DNA of 64,000 nucleotides from positions 1 to 64,000 of the forward strand of contig JAFTNW010000024.1 in the NCBI GenBank assembly GCA_017451695.1, read 5' to 3'. Origin of the DNA: Bacteroidaceae bacterium. GTDB taxonomy: Bacteria > Bacteroidota > Bacteroidia > Bacteroidales > Bacteroidaceae. A model generated the notes under the pieces. That model worked only from the letters and a program-made list of their open reading frames with translations. It was not told the origin of the DNA and ran no database searches. Both the position numbers and the translations under genes were made by a program. Below are positions 9,003 through 17,384 of this stretch, in pieces (the stretch's first letter is position 1; each line of letters opens with the position of its first letter).

Positions 9003-9704
9003 ATGGTTTATTCACACGAAGTAGAAAACATGTGTGTAGTGAAGAAAGGTCCCAACCACGGTCCCGCACCCATTCCCGAGGAGGGCAAATGGATTAAGGC
9101 AAAAGAGGTTGCCGACATTTCGGGTTTCACACACGGTATTGGATGGTGTGCTCCCCAGCAGGGCGCATGCAAGCTCTCATTGAACATCAAGAACGGTATC
9201 ATTCAGGAGGCTCTTGTAGAGACAATCGGTTGCTCGGGTATGACTCACTCTGCCGCCATGGCATCGGAGATTCTCCCCGGCAAGACAATCCTTGAGGCTC
9301 TCAACACCGACCTTGTTTGCGACGCTATCAACACTGCAATGCGCGAGTTGTTCTTGCAGATTGTTTACGGCCGCAGCCAGTCGGCTTTCTCAGAGGGCGG
9401 TTTGATTATCGGTGCAGGCTTGGAAGACCTTGGTAAAGGACTTCGCAGCCAGACAGGTACTCTCTATGGTACTTTGGCAAAGGGTTCACGCTACTTGGAG
9501 ATGGCAGAGGGTTACATCACAAAACTCGCGCTCGACAAGAACGACGAGATTTGCGGTTACCAATTCATCAACCTCGGCCAGCTCATGGACGAGATTAAGA
9601 AAGGTACTGATGCCAACGAGGCAGTAAAGAACCTCACTAAGACATATGGTCGCTTCAAAGAGGAAGACGGCGCAGTTAAATACATTGACCCACGTAAAGA
9701 ATAA
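9003..9704 (+). CDS. NifU-like iron-sulfur scaffold family protein, partner of GGGtGRT
   Basis: A 233-residue cytoplasmic protein. Residues about 45-100 resemble the NifU/IscU scaffold domain: Cys49 in GWCAP, Cys56 in GACKLSLNIKNG and Cys77 in ETIGCSGMTHSAAMASEI, followed by LPGKTILEAL. These three cysteines are where the scaffold family places cluster ligands. The C-terminal half is not typical of NifU. The gene is followed after 13 bp by the GGGtGRT gene, which has a strong Shine-Dalgarno (AAGGAGG). The two form a two-gene unit with its own promoter and terminator. A role in Fe-S cluster handling is likely from the family, but the pathway of this pair is not known to me. Confidence 0.8.
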   Translation: MVYSHEVENMCVVKKGPNHGPAPIPEEGKWIKAKEVADISGFTHGIGWCAPQQGACKLSLNIKNGIIQEALVETIGCSGMTHSAAMASEILPGKTILEALNTDLVCDAINTAMRELFLQIVYGRSQSAFSEGGLIIGAGLEDLGKGLRSQTGTLYGTLAKGSRYLEMAEGYITKLALDKNDEICGYQFINLGQLMDEIKKGTDANEAVKNLTKTYGRFKEEDGAVKYIDPRKE

Positions 9705-9717
9705 GGAGGATTGAGCT

Positions 9718-10728
9718 ATGATAAGACCCGTAAAATTTGAAAGTCAGGATCGTCGTATCAAGCAGATCCTTGCTGTATTGAACGAGAATGGTATCGCTAG
9801 CATCGAAGAGGCTAACGAGATTTGCGAGCAGTATGGTATCGACCCTTACAAAACTTGTGAGGAGACACAGCCCATCTGTTTCGAGAACGCTAAATGGGCG
9901 TATGTAGTAGGTGCAGCCATCGCATTGAAGAAAGGTTGCAAGAACGCAGCTGATGCAGCAGAGGCTATCGGCTTGGGCTTGCAGGCATTCTGCATCCCCG
10001 GTTCAGTTGCCGACGACCGCAAGGTAGGTATCGGCCACGGTAACCTTGCAGCACGTTTGTTGCGCGAGGAGACAAAGTGCTTCGCATTCTTGGCAGGCCA
10101 CGAGTCATTCGCAGCAGCAGAAGGTGCCATCAAAATTGCCGCTAAGGCAGACAAAGTGCGCAAAGAGCCCCTCCGTTGCATCCTCAACGGCCTTGGCAAA
10201 GACGCTGCGCAGATTATCTCACGCATCAACGGCTTTACATACGTGCAGACACAGTTCGACTACTTCACAGGCGAGCTTAACATCGTGCGCGAAATCGCTT
10301 ACAGCGACGGCCCCCGTGCAAAAGTACGTTGCTACGGTGCCGACGATGTACGCGAGGGTGTAGCCATCATGTGGAAAGAGGGCGTAGATGTATCTATCAC
10401 AGGTAACTCTACCAACCCCACACGTTTCCAGCACCCCGTTGCAGGTACATATAAGAAGGAGCGCATCCTCGCCGGCAAGAACTACTTCTCAGTAGCTTCG
10501 GGTGGTGGTACAGGCCGTACATTGCACCCCGATAATATGGCTGCCGGCCCCGCTTCTTACGGTATGACCGACACTATGGGCCGTATGCACTCCGATGCTC
10601 AGTTCGCAGGTTCTTCATCGGTTCCCGCACACGTGGAGATGATGGGATTCCTCGGTATCGGTAACAACCCTATGGTTGGTGCTACTGTTGCTATCGCAGT
10701 GGATATTTCGGCTGCTCTTTCAAAGTAA
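9718..10728 (+). CDS. GGGtGRT family protein
   Basis: A 336-residue protein of the family named after its motif, here ASGGGTGRTLHPDNMA at about residues 260-275. The family is conserved in anaerobes and usually sits beside the NifU-like gene, as here. A function has not been established to my knowledge. The protein is soluble, alanine- and glycine-rich, with several conserved cysteines (ICEQYGIDPYKTCEETQPIC). Its C-terminal segment (MGRMHSDAQFAG ... IAVDISAALSK) is the source of two degenerate copies elsewhere in the window, at 10821 and 49932. The strong Shine-Dalgarno AAGGAGG at 9706-9712 fixes the start. A clear terminator follows at 10750. Confidence 0.9.
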   Translation: MIRPVKFESQDRRIKQILAVLNENGIASIEEANEICEQYGIDPYKTCEETQPICFENAKWAYVVGAAIALKKGCKNAADAAEAIGLGLQAFCIPGSVADDRKVGIGHGNLAARLLREETKCFAFLAGHESFAAAEGAIKIAAKADKVRKEPLRCILNGLGKDAAQIISRINGFTYVQTQFDYFTGELNIVREIAYSDGPRAKVRCYGADDVREGVAIMWKEGVDVSITGNSTNPTRFQHPVAGTYKKERILAGKNYFSVASGGGTGRTLHPDNMAAGPASYGMTDTMGRMHSDAQFAGSSSVPAHVEMMGFLGIGNNPMVGATVAIAVDISAALSK

Positions 10729-10749
10729 GAAGTTATCTTACATAACAGC

Positions 10750-10786
10750 AAGGAGAGAATCATTCGGTTCTCTCCTTATTTTTTAC
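10750..10786 (+). terminator. Rho-independent terminator after the GGGtGRT gene
   Basis: Ten-bp stem AAGGAGAGAA / TTCTCTCCTT (10750-10759 and 10768-10777) with an 8-nt loop, followed by ATTTTTT. Confidence 0.9.
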
Positions 10787-10820
10787 AATACAATCAGAGA
10801 TGACCGCCTTGTCATAATAG

Positions 10821-10897
10821 GGGCCGTATGCACTCCGATGCTCGGCTAACTTCGTTTTCCTATCGCAGTGGATATTGCAGCTGCATTGAGCAAGTAA
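10821..10897 (+). repeat. Degenerate partial copy of the 3' end of the GGGtGRT gene
   Basis: GGGCCGTATGCACTCCGATG at 10822-10841 is identical to the gene at about 10577-10596. After an unrelated link (GGCTAACTTCGTTTTCC), CTATCGCAGTGGATATT matches the gene's last codons, and the copy ends GCAGCTGCATTGAGCAAGTAA. That is the same AALSK-stop peptide with different synonymous codons, and the two halves are not in one frame. It therefore carries about the last 12 codons of a diverged GGGtGRT allele joined to an upstream piece. The rest of 10729-11032 holds the terminator at 10750, a GTCATCCCGGGCGCAAGC stretch near 10900, and no gene. Confidence 0.75.
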
Positions 10898-11032
10898 GAA
10901 TGTCATCCCGGGCGCAAGCAAAAGACCTCACAAGCGCCCTAATCTCCTATAACTTAAATGGTTATAGAAAATTATTTATGCTGTAAAAAAGTGGAGATTT
11001 ACTTGTTTCGCGAGTGCATAATGGAAATATAT

Positions 11033-11959
11033 TTATAATTTTATTCCAAATTTCTTTATACGTTCCTCGAACATTTCCAAGGGAAGAATCTTTAGCAATA
11101 CATCTGTTATAGAATTCAACATTCGCTCGCGTATATAATCTTCTCTTATATATAATGATACTCTGCGCTGAGAAAGGAAATCCCCATCGATAGACCTTAT
11201 ATTTTGTCTTTGGCTATCGGCAAGAAAGGGGATATGAAGTTCGGGAATTATGGTAAACCCACCATTAATATCCACCACTCTCACAAGGGTTTCCACGCTG
11301 CCGGCCTCGTATATATGCTTACCCTTAGAACGAGCTTTGCAGAAACTGAATGCACTTTCTCGCAAGCATTGTGCATCTTTCATTATCCACATTTGCTCGT
11401 GTTCAAGATTTTCGGGCTTGAAAACCGGCAGTTTGCGCCAACAATTTTCCGACAAATAGACATAAAATTTCTCGGTATACAATGGTATCTCAAAAAGTCC
11501 TTGTTGTGAATTACCGGCAATAGCAATTGCCGCATCAACGTTGCTGCTTTGTACTGCTGCAAGCATATTGGGAGTTTTCATCTCCCTTATAACCAGTTCC
11601 ACTCCCGGATATGCTTCTGTATATTTTTTTATAAATTGTGGCAGAATATATGGAGCAATAGTTGTACCTATTGAAAGAGTAAGTTTTCCTGTTAGGGAAT
11701 TCTTCTCCTCGGCAGCAATTTCTTCAATTCGACCAGCCTCCATAACGACCTTTCTTGCTTGGGCGAGTAGTTTTTCACCCACAACGGTTGGCTTCACATT
11801 TTTGTTATTGCGTTCAAATATACGTACATCGAGCTCATCTTCGAGCTTTGCAAGCATAGCACTTAATGTCGGCTGGGATATTTCACACGCATCGGCTGCC
11901 TTTGCAAAATTGCGGAACTTATCGATAGCGACAATGTATTTAAGTTGTTGCAGAGTCAT
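11033..11959 (-). CDS. oxyR: LysR-family peroxide sensor OxyR
   Basis: A 308-residue LysR-type regulator. The N-terminal winged helix-turn-helix (LQQLKYIVAIDKFRNFAKAA, then SQPTLSAMLAKLEDEL) is followed by a periplasmic-binding-like effector domain. Cys198 and Cys207 in AQCLRESAFSFC match the redox pair of E. coli OxyR (Cys199 and Cys208) in position and spacing, so it should sense hydrogen peroxide by disulfide formation and activate antioxidant genes. It is divergent from a thioredoxin gene, with overlapping promoters and a central ATAGCTAT palindrome, which suggests co-regulation. The ATG at 11959 gives the standard N-terminus. Confidence 0.92.
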   Translation of the reverse strand: MTLQQLKYIVAIDKFRNFAKAADACEISQPTLSAMLAKLEDELDVRIFERNNKNVKPTVVGEKLLAQARKVVMEAGRIEEIAAEEKNSLTGKLTLSIGTTIAPYILPQFIKKYTEAYPGVELVIREMKTPNMLAAVQSSNVDAAIAIAGNSQQGLFEIPLYTEKFYVYLSENCWRKLPVFKPENLEHEQMWIMKDAQCLRESAFSFCKARSKGKHIYEAGSVETLVRVVDINGGFTIIPELHIPFLADSQRQNIRSIDGDFLSQRRVSLYIREDYIRERMLNSITDVLLKILPLEMFEERIKKFGIKL

Positions 11960-11979
11960 AACAATTGATTTTATCTATG

Positions 11980-12030
11980 CAAATATAGAAAAAACCTGTT
12001 GTTAATCAATTATAGCTATCGTTATATTTG
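11980..12030. promoter_or_regulatory. Overlapping divergent promoters of oxyR and the thioredoxin gene, with a candidate OxyR operator
   Basis: Plus strand: GTTG at 11998-12001, 21 bp, TATATTTG at 12023-12030. Minus strand: TTG (complement of 12007-12009), 19 bp, TATATTTG (complement of 11980-11987). Both match the Bacteroidetes promoter form. The palindrome ATAGCTAT at 12012-12019 lies between them and contains the ATAG/CTAT half-sites of OxyR boxes, although without the classic 7-bp spacing. Confidence 0.6.
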
Positions 12031-12103
12031 CAACACACAGAATTCAGTTAAATACTTTTTGTAGCAAAATAAAATATTTTACTAACCAATAAATATTAAA
12101 GAT

Positions 12104-12427
12104 ATGGAAAACATTAAAAACTATGCGCAGTATCTTGGAGGATATGATTACACAGGTAAAACACCGGTTGTTATTGATTTTTATGCAACGTGGTGCGGCC
12201 CTTGCCAAGCATTCGCACCGCAGCTCGAACGATTGGCAAAAGAATTTGAGGGAAAAGTAAAAGTACTAAAGTTCGATGTCGATAAAAACGAGCAATTGGC
12301 TATGGCGGCTGGTATTCGTTCAATTCCTACGCTCTTCTTTGTAGGTATCGATGGCAATATAACACGAAATGTAGGTGCCTTGCCATATAACGAACTTGCA
12401 GCAAAAGCCAAAGAGTTAATAGTTTAG
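12104..12427 (+). CDS. Thioredoxin
   Basis: A 107-residue thioredoxin with the complete fold and active site WCGPC (Cys31 and Cys34), the conserved cis-proline segment SIPTLFFV, and the final helix. It is a cytoplasmic protein with no signal peptide. It reduces disulfides in ribonucleotide reductase, peroxidases and other targets. Its divergent position next to oxyR suggests induction under oxidative stress, as known for thioredoxin genes of anaerobic Bacteroides. The ATG at 12104 is the only reasonable start. Confidence 0.93.
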   Translation: MENIKNYAQYLGGYDYTGKTPVVIDFYATWCGPCQAFAPQLERLAKEFEGKVKVLKFDVDKNEQLAMAAGIRSIPTLFFVGIDGNITRNVGALPYNELAAKAKELIV

Positions 12428-12467
12428 TTGCCTATATTAATCTTACACAGAACCTAATTAAAATCAG

Positions 12468-12502
12468 AGCCGGCTTATTCAAGTACGATAGGCCGGCTTT
12501 TA
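12468..12502. terminator. Bidirectional terminator between thioredoxin and the giant operon
   Basis: Inverted repeat AGCCGGC (12468-12474) and GCCGGCT (12492-12498), flanked by T-rich sequence on the plus side and AAAATCAG/TTAATTAGG on the other. It separates the convergent thioredoxin gene and the last gene of the minus-strand operon. Confidence 0.7.
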
Positions 12503-12892
12503 TCACCCCTTCTCGCACAAATATGATATTATGTGGCTGGCCACAAGCTCGCCCTCGCCCACCCCTTTGCCACTGGTGGTATTGTAGAGGCAGATTTCAA
12601 ATTTAAGGTCATCCCAAATGAGCTTGCCACGGTTTTCGTCATAATATGCCTGCAGGTTGTTGCAAAATACATTGAAACGCTTTATGGCATCGTCTTTCTC
12701 GCAGGGGGTGGTGGCAAAATCATCATTCAATGCCGCCATTTCCGTGATGCTCTCTTGTGGCAGGTATGTGAGCCTGTCGTTTACAGATATAGTAAAATGT
12801 GCCACGGGGCCATCAAGCTCACAAGAGGTAAATGCCGGTGACATAAGTGCCACCAGCATTACCATAAATATCTTTTTCATTATTCTTTTCAT
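12503..12892 (-). CDS. Small lipoprotein, last gene of the giant surface operon
   Basis: A 129-residue protein with a lipoprotein signal peptide and lipobox AFTSC, so Cys24 would be acylated. The mature part has a beta-strand-rich start (GPVAHFTISVNDRLTYLP) and helical middle, with three further cysteines that could form disulfides. No family was recognised. It starts 8 bp after the stop of the 1322-residue gene and is followed by a terminator, so it closes the operon. It could anchor or modulate the larger surface proteins; this is inference from position. Confidence 0.75.
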   Translation of the reverse strand: MKRIMKKIFMVMLVALMSPAFTSCELDGPVAHFTISVNDRLTYLPQESITEMAALNDDFATTPCEKDDAIKRFNVFCNNLQAYYDENRGKLIWDDLKFEICLYNTTSGKGVGEGELVASHIISYLCEKG

Positions 12893-12900
12893 AGTTTCAT

Positions 12901-15900
12901 CTATTCGGCAGGGTTATCTGTTTCATCCTCCTCGGGGATAATCATCTTGCCATTGTCAAATATTACAATTCTATCATTGGCACCATTCTCGGATGTTACG
13001 GCTTCGATACCGCGACGACGTTTTGCCTTGCTTGGTATGATGAGGCCCGCATCGTAGTATGGTGTAGTGAACTCCTCGATGTTGCCATATATAAACTTGC
13101 CTGCTGCATACACAAAGATACGATAGTAGTACTTGGTATCGGGCATAAGGTTAAGTGGTTGCGAGCAATAACCTGTATTCATATTAAGCGTTACGGCTCC
13201 GTCACGATATACATTCTCGTTGCCTTCGTTGAGGTCCACAACACTGAAGGAGTATTCAAAGCCTATGTACATATCATCATACTCCTTGGTATCAATAGAC
13301 TCCAGCACATTGCTGTTTACTTTACCTCGCAGTATTGTCCATTCATCGTCAAGCACCGCGGGGAATGTTTCGAGGTCGTAATTGTCAAGCGGTTCCTTCT
13401 CCACAGAGAAACTTTTTATTGCACCGCGATACATCTTCTTGTCGTCGGCAGTCATAGCCACAAAGCGGTAGTAGTACTTTGTGTTCCAGGCAAGGTTACG
13501 CAGCTCGGCCGAATACTCGCACTCCCCGTCATAGGGTATATATGTTACCACGGCTTCGGACATATCCTTGTTCTTCGACACCTCAAAATATATCATATAC
13601 TGCTCGTCGCCTTTGTTGATCACCGATTGTTCAAGACGTTCTTGCAGCTGGCGTGTAACCGAGCCTGTCATTGTTACCCTGTTCTTCGTTACGGTCGATG
13701 ACATTGTTGTTGCCATAAGTTGCAATTTCAACGTTTTGAACAGATGTATAGACGTGGTATATATCTCAACATCCACGTTATCTACCTCTACATACAATTT
13801 ATAGCGGTAGTAATATGTTGTCGATGGGCTCAAGTCGTTCAGTTCATAGTTCATCTCAAATACTCCGGGCGACGGTTCTATCCAGGTAATATCCTCGGTA
13901 ATATCCTCGCTCTGGGCATTCTCGGCAAAGTCCTTGTTGAGTGTTGAATACTCAAGCACAATCTTGGCATCGCCGTTTGCATAATCCTTGAGCACATCGG
14001 CCGATAGCAAGGCCGATTCCGATGCAGGCTCGGCTTCGAGGTTGTCTATCGGTGGCGGCAAACGGAACTCCTCTACACTCGATTCGTATTTTGTGCCATT
14101 GCCGTCATCATAAACCACCTTCACATAATAAATCTTCTCGCGTTCCCAGTGGTTGTCCTCTTCCACGGTAATGTCATAATCGTCCTCGTCGCTGTCGCGG
14201 GTAATATCCTCGGGCTCCACCTCTATCACCTCGCCGGCATCTATGAGCATTCGGTTTTCCGATACGAGGAATTTGTATTTTCCCTTGTTCGAGATGTTAC
14301 CGAATCCCTTGTCGAGCTTGGCAAAGAATATAACGCTTGTGTGGTTGGCATCGCCCTCAACGCCATAGAACACGGGCTTTGTTCTGAAGCTCGTCTGCAA
14401 GCCCTTGTATGTTTTGCCCGTTTCGTTGTCCTTGACCACAGCATTGAAGAAATACTCGGTGTCGGGCTGCAGCTTGCCATCGAGACTCAGTTCGTAGCCC
14501 ACAAGGCGCACATTATTCAGGTGGTCCATCACCGTTGTACCCTTGGGAGAGTAAGTGAAACCTACACTGAACCTGTTGTCCACGTGATTCATATCCTCTG
14601 CGTCGTAGATACTGCTGTGAAGGTCGGCATTGAGCGTAGCACCCACGGCGGTAATCTCGGTAGCATCCTTTGTTGTGGGGGCATAGTACTCAAAGAAACC
14701 GCCCGGCCACGAGTTGCTATACATATATACATCGTTCACGCTGTCATATATATAGGCTTTGACGTTGAACTCGTCACGCGGGAAAACACCGCGTGTGGCC
14801 GATGTCTGCATCACATTACTATCGGGCTGACGGTTCTCAAAAATCTTTTCGGTCTTAAGCACATCGCCCGTTTCCACATCCACAAAAATGATACCGCCCT
14901 CGGTAATGTATGGGTTGTTCACGGCATCGGCATCAAATTCTGCCACAATATCGGCCCGCTCGTAATCCTTTTCATACTCTGTGAACTTCACTTTATATGG
15001 CTGGTAGAATTCATCGAACTGCCCCATTACCATATTGCCGGTGAAGAAGGAGTTGAAGAGTATGGGATACACACCTATCTTGCGACCTTTGAGCAGAGGC
15101 TCTTGGCTTATGTCGAATTTGAACGAAACATCCTTTGTGCGAACCGCATTGAACCTGCCCGCACCCTCGTACAGATACTCGAACTGCCCATCGGGCTCCA
15201 CGCCGGGCGATATATCGAGGAACAGCATATTGAGATCATATGGGAATATGAGACCATACTCATTCTTCAACGTGCCGCTGTAGTAGCCCTCGGCCAGACG
15301 TCTGTCGTCAATGGTTTCGGTACTTGGTGCAGCGTTCAAGCGATATATTTCAAAGAATAGGGTATTTTCCAAGCCCAGCTTTTCCATCCACTCGCTGGCG
15401 GAAAAGGTCCAGGCATCGTAACCCACCGAGAACTCCACATCGAACAACAAGCCCCACTCCACCAGGAAGAAGGTGCCCTCGTTGAGTCCTTTGTAAAGTT
15501 CCTCGCGGGCAGCAAGCCACTCGGGCAGGTCGTACAGGTCGTAATCCCTCTGCCCGAATTTGTAGGTGAGCTGGCCGCTGACCTTGGGGCCGGTTCCGAA
15601 TTTCAACATAAAACTGACACCCTCGCCGGCTATGCCCAAGCCCACCTTGGTGTGAAGGGCCACAAAGAATTCACCGCTCAGGCTTACCTCACCCGATGCA
15701 CCGCTGCTGAAACTCAGCGGGTTGTTATTATTGTTCTCTTTATTATCTACCCAAACGACCTCTCTGTTAAGGCCATCGATATCGATACCCGCCGTGCGCG
15801 AAATGCCAAATTCGGCCTCGGCGTGCAGTTGTGCCTCGAGCTTGTAGTTCCACGTAAGACCGAAATCCACATTCGCAGTCACACCCGGCAACACCACAAT

Positions 15901-16869
15901 GGGTACCTTTACCGATGCAAAATCGAGCGAGGTTTTGTCATTCTCGTCGGGCGAGATTTCCACATCGGCATCCACGCTCACCTTACCGGTTATCGAAGCA
16001 TCTACCGTGCATCTTATCTTCTTTATGCTCTGTGCCTTGTCGATAATAGCCGAAAAGTGCGCAGACAGTGCAGCCTCACCCTCGAGGCTAATGACTAAAG
16101 GGCCCTCGTCCTCGTCCTCCTTAATCTCGCCCTTTTCAGTTATTACAATCTTTTTGTCGAGTTCCTTGCTGTCGCCCCACGAAACCACGGTGTCGAGCAC
16201 CTCGCTTCTAGCACGCGTCACAATGCGTTTGCGCACCTCCTTTTTCTCTATTAAGGAGTCGGGGACCTCATCGCTGCCCTGTACGCCCGTAACACCACCG
16301 GTGTAAAGCACATCGAAGATATCCTCAAGAGGCAGTGTGCCACAGCGCATCTCCACCCAACCCTTTGAGTAGTCGGCACGCATATTTTCTACGCGACCCA
16401 TAAAGCCATAGGGCAGTTTGCCACGATAAATGTTACAAACAACCTTCTGCCCTATTTTGGGTACCTTGGTTTTGGTAAGGCAATCTATTCTGAAGTATAT
16501 AGTGTGCAAAGAGTCGCTCTCCACTATGTAATTGAAGAGTTCCTCGCCTATTTCGAACACGCCCGCAGCATACTCGGTTTCGGGCAGTTTGAAGAGCAAA
16601 CTATCTACCTCCTCCATATAATATGACACATTCTCATTGAACAGAGCGCCGTTGAACACCATTTGCACAGGTTTGTCATACTCGTTGCCCAGCGAGTCGG
16701 TGGCCGAGAAGGTTATCTTCCAGTTGCCACCCTCGGCAAACATAAAGTCGTTGCCATCCTTGCACATTGCCCCAAAGGACTTTTGCAAATCGACCTGTGC
16801 CGTTACATCGGTTGCAGCCAACATAAGCAGTAACGACGCAAAAAACAATTTTTCCATAATCTTTCTCAT
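12901..16869 (-). CDS. Large secreted multidomain protein with fibronectin-III-like repeats
   Basis: A 1322-residue exported protein with a signal peptide (MRKIMEKLFFASLLLMLAAT, cleavage near residue 24). The first 550 residues form a beta-rich, Gly/Ser-rich region with a HAEAEFGISRTAG segment. After that come at least four FN3-like modules of about 110 residues, recognisable by recurring LQPDTEYFFNAVV, LSPSTTYYYRYKL, LAWNTKYYYRFVA and LMPDTKYYYRIFV strands. The C-terminus has GIEAVTSENG and FDNGKMIIPEE, which look like the start of a T9SS sorting domain without its end. The ATG overlaps the stop of the upstream gene by 4 bp (ATGA), indicating translational coupling. An adhesive or scaffolding role on the surface is inferred. 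Confidence 0.85.
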   Translation of the reverse strand: MRKIMEKLFFASLLLMLAATDVTAQVDLQKSFGAMCKDGNDFMFAEGGNWKITFSATDSLGNEYDKPVQMVFNGALFNENVSYYMEEVDSLLFKLPETEYAAGVFEIGEELFNYIVESDSLHTIYFRIDCLTKTKVPKIGQKVVCNIYRGKLPYGFMGRVENMRADYSKGWVEMRCGTLPLEDIFDVLYTGGVTGVQGSDEVPDSLIEKKEVRKRIVTRARSEVLDTVVSWGDSKELDKKIVITEKGEIKEDEDEGPLVISLEGEAALSAHFSAIIDKAQSIKKIRCTVDASITGKVSVDADVEISPDENDKTSLDFASVKVPIVVLPGVTANVDFGLTWNYKLEAQLHAEAEFGISRTAGIDIDGLNREVVWVDNKENNNNNPLSFSSGASGEVSLSGEFFVALHTKVGLGIAGEGVSFMLKFGTGPKVSGQLTYKFGQRDYDLYDLPEWLAAREELYKGLNEGTFFLVEWGLLFDVEFSVGYDAWTFSASEWMEKLGLENTLFFEIYRLNAAPSTETIDDRRLAEGYYSGTLKNEYGLIFPYDLNMLFLDISPGVEPDGQFEYLYEGAGRFNAVRTKDVSFKFDISQEPLLKGRKIGVYPILFNSFFTGNMVMGQFDEFYQPYKVKFTEYEKDYERADIVAEFDADAVNNPYITEGGIIFVDVETGDVLKTEKIFENRQPDSNVMQTSATRGVFPRDEFNVKAYIYDSVNDVYMYSNSWPGGFFEYYAPTTKDATEITAVGATLNADLHSSIYDAEDMNHVDNRFSVGFTYSPKGTTVMDHLNNVRLVGYELSLDGKLQPDTEYFFNAVVKDNETGKTYKGLQTSFRTKPVFYGVEGDANHTSVIFFAKLDKGFGNISNKGKYKFLVSENRMLIDAGEVIEVEPEDITRDSDEDDYDITVEEDNHWEREKIYYVKVVYDDGNGTKYESSVEEFRLPPPIDNLEAEPASESALLSADVLKDYANGDAKIVLEYSTLNKDFAENAQSEDITEDITWIEPSPGVFEMNYELNDLSPSTTYYYRYKLYVEVDNVDVEIYTTSIHLFKTLKLQLMATTMSSTVTKNRVTMTGSVTRQLQERLEQSVINKGDEQYMIYFEVSKNKDMSEAVVTYIPYDGECEYSAELRNLAWNTKYYYRFVAMTADDKKMYRGAIKSFSVEKEPLDNYDLETFPAVLDDEWTILRGKVNSNVLESIDTKEYDDMYIGFEYSFSVVDLNEGNENVYRDGAVTLNMNTGYCSQPLNLMPDTKYYYRIFVYAAGKFIYGNIEEFTTPYYDAGLIIPSKAKRRRGIEAVTSENGANDRIVIFDNGKMIIPEEDETDNPAE

Positions 16870-17372
16870 CGCACAATCACTTTAGTTTTGAAACCCTTAA
16901 CCTCCACAAGATAAGTTCCTTGCACAAGTTTTTCCAATGAAACTTTTCTACCCGGCAGCACCACACTGTCGAGCACTTTCTTTCCGGCAACATCGAACAC
17001 TCGTATGCTCTCGCCATTGAGGCTGTGGTGGAACAACAGCTCACCATTCACATAGCGCATAGGATTGTTTTCATCGGTTATAAAAACATCCTCTATGGCG
17101 GTTGTGGCATCACTAACAAATTTTATCGAAAGCAGTTCGTCGCGACCGAACAGATACATCTCTTTTGTACCGTGTACCTCTACATACTGCACTGCCGCGG
17201 CGTCCTCACCTTTGGTGTAGGAGTATATATAGGAGTCGGCATTGATATCTATATCGAATATTCGCCCGTCGAGCAAGGTAAGCACCACCTTACTATACTG
17301 CTTTAGACCGCCATCGGCCATTGCCGCAGCTGTAAGCATCACTGCAAACAAAAGGAAAACACACCTTTTCAT
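16866..17372 (-). CDS. Small secreted protein with T9SS type A sorting domain
   Basis: A 168-residue protein with a signal peptide (MKRCVFLLFAVMLTAAAMA). The N-terminal half has a short beta module. From about residue 95 it has the pattern of a T9SS type A C-terminal sorting domain: ESIRVFDVAGKKVLDS, then GRKVSLEKLVQGTYLVEVKG, ending in KTKVIVR. Such domains direct cargo across the outer membrane through the Por/Gld system and are normally removed. The cargo part is short, so it may be a minor surface subunit. It lies 12 bp after the Ig-like lipoprotein gene and overlaps the next gene by 4 bp. Confidence 0.75.
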   Translation of the reverse strand: MKRCVFLLFAVMLTAAAMADGGLKQYSKVVLTLLDGRIFDIDINADSYIYSYTKGEDAAAVQYVEVHGTKEMYLFGRDELLSIKFVSDATTAIEDVFITDENNPMRYVNGELLFHHSLNGESIRVFDVAGKKVLDSVVLPGRKVSLEKLVQGTYLVEVKGFKTKVIVR

Positions 17373-17384
17373 ATCTTTTAATCT

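Noticed and set aside
10898..10968. A GTCATCCCGGGCGCAAGC stretch and a TATAAC/GTTATA pairing as a second repeat family
   Set aside because: It resembles short palindromic intergenic sequences common in bacteria, but there is no second copy in the window.
14149..15360. A 403-codon plus-strand frame inside the 1322-residue FN3-like gene
   Set aside because: It is in the complement of a protein with signal peptide and repeated FN3 strands. No start signal or domain was seen.
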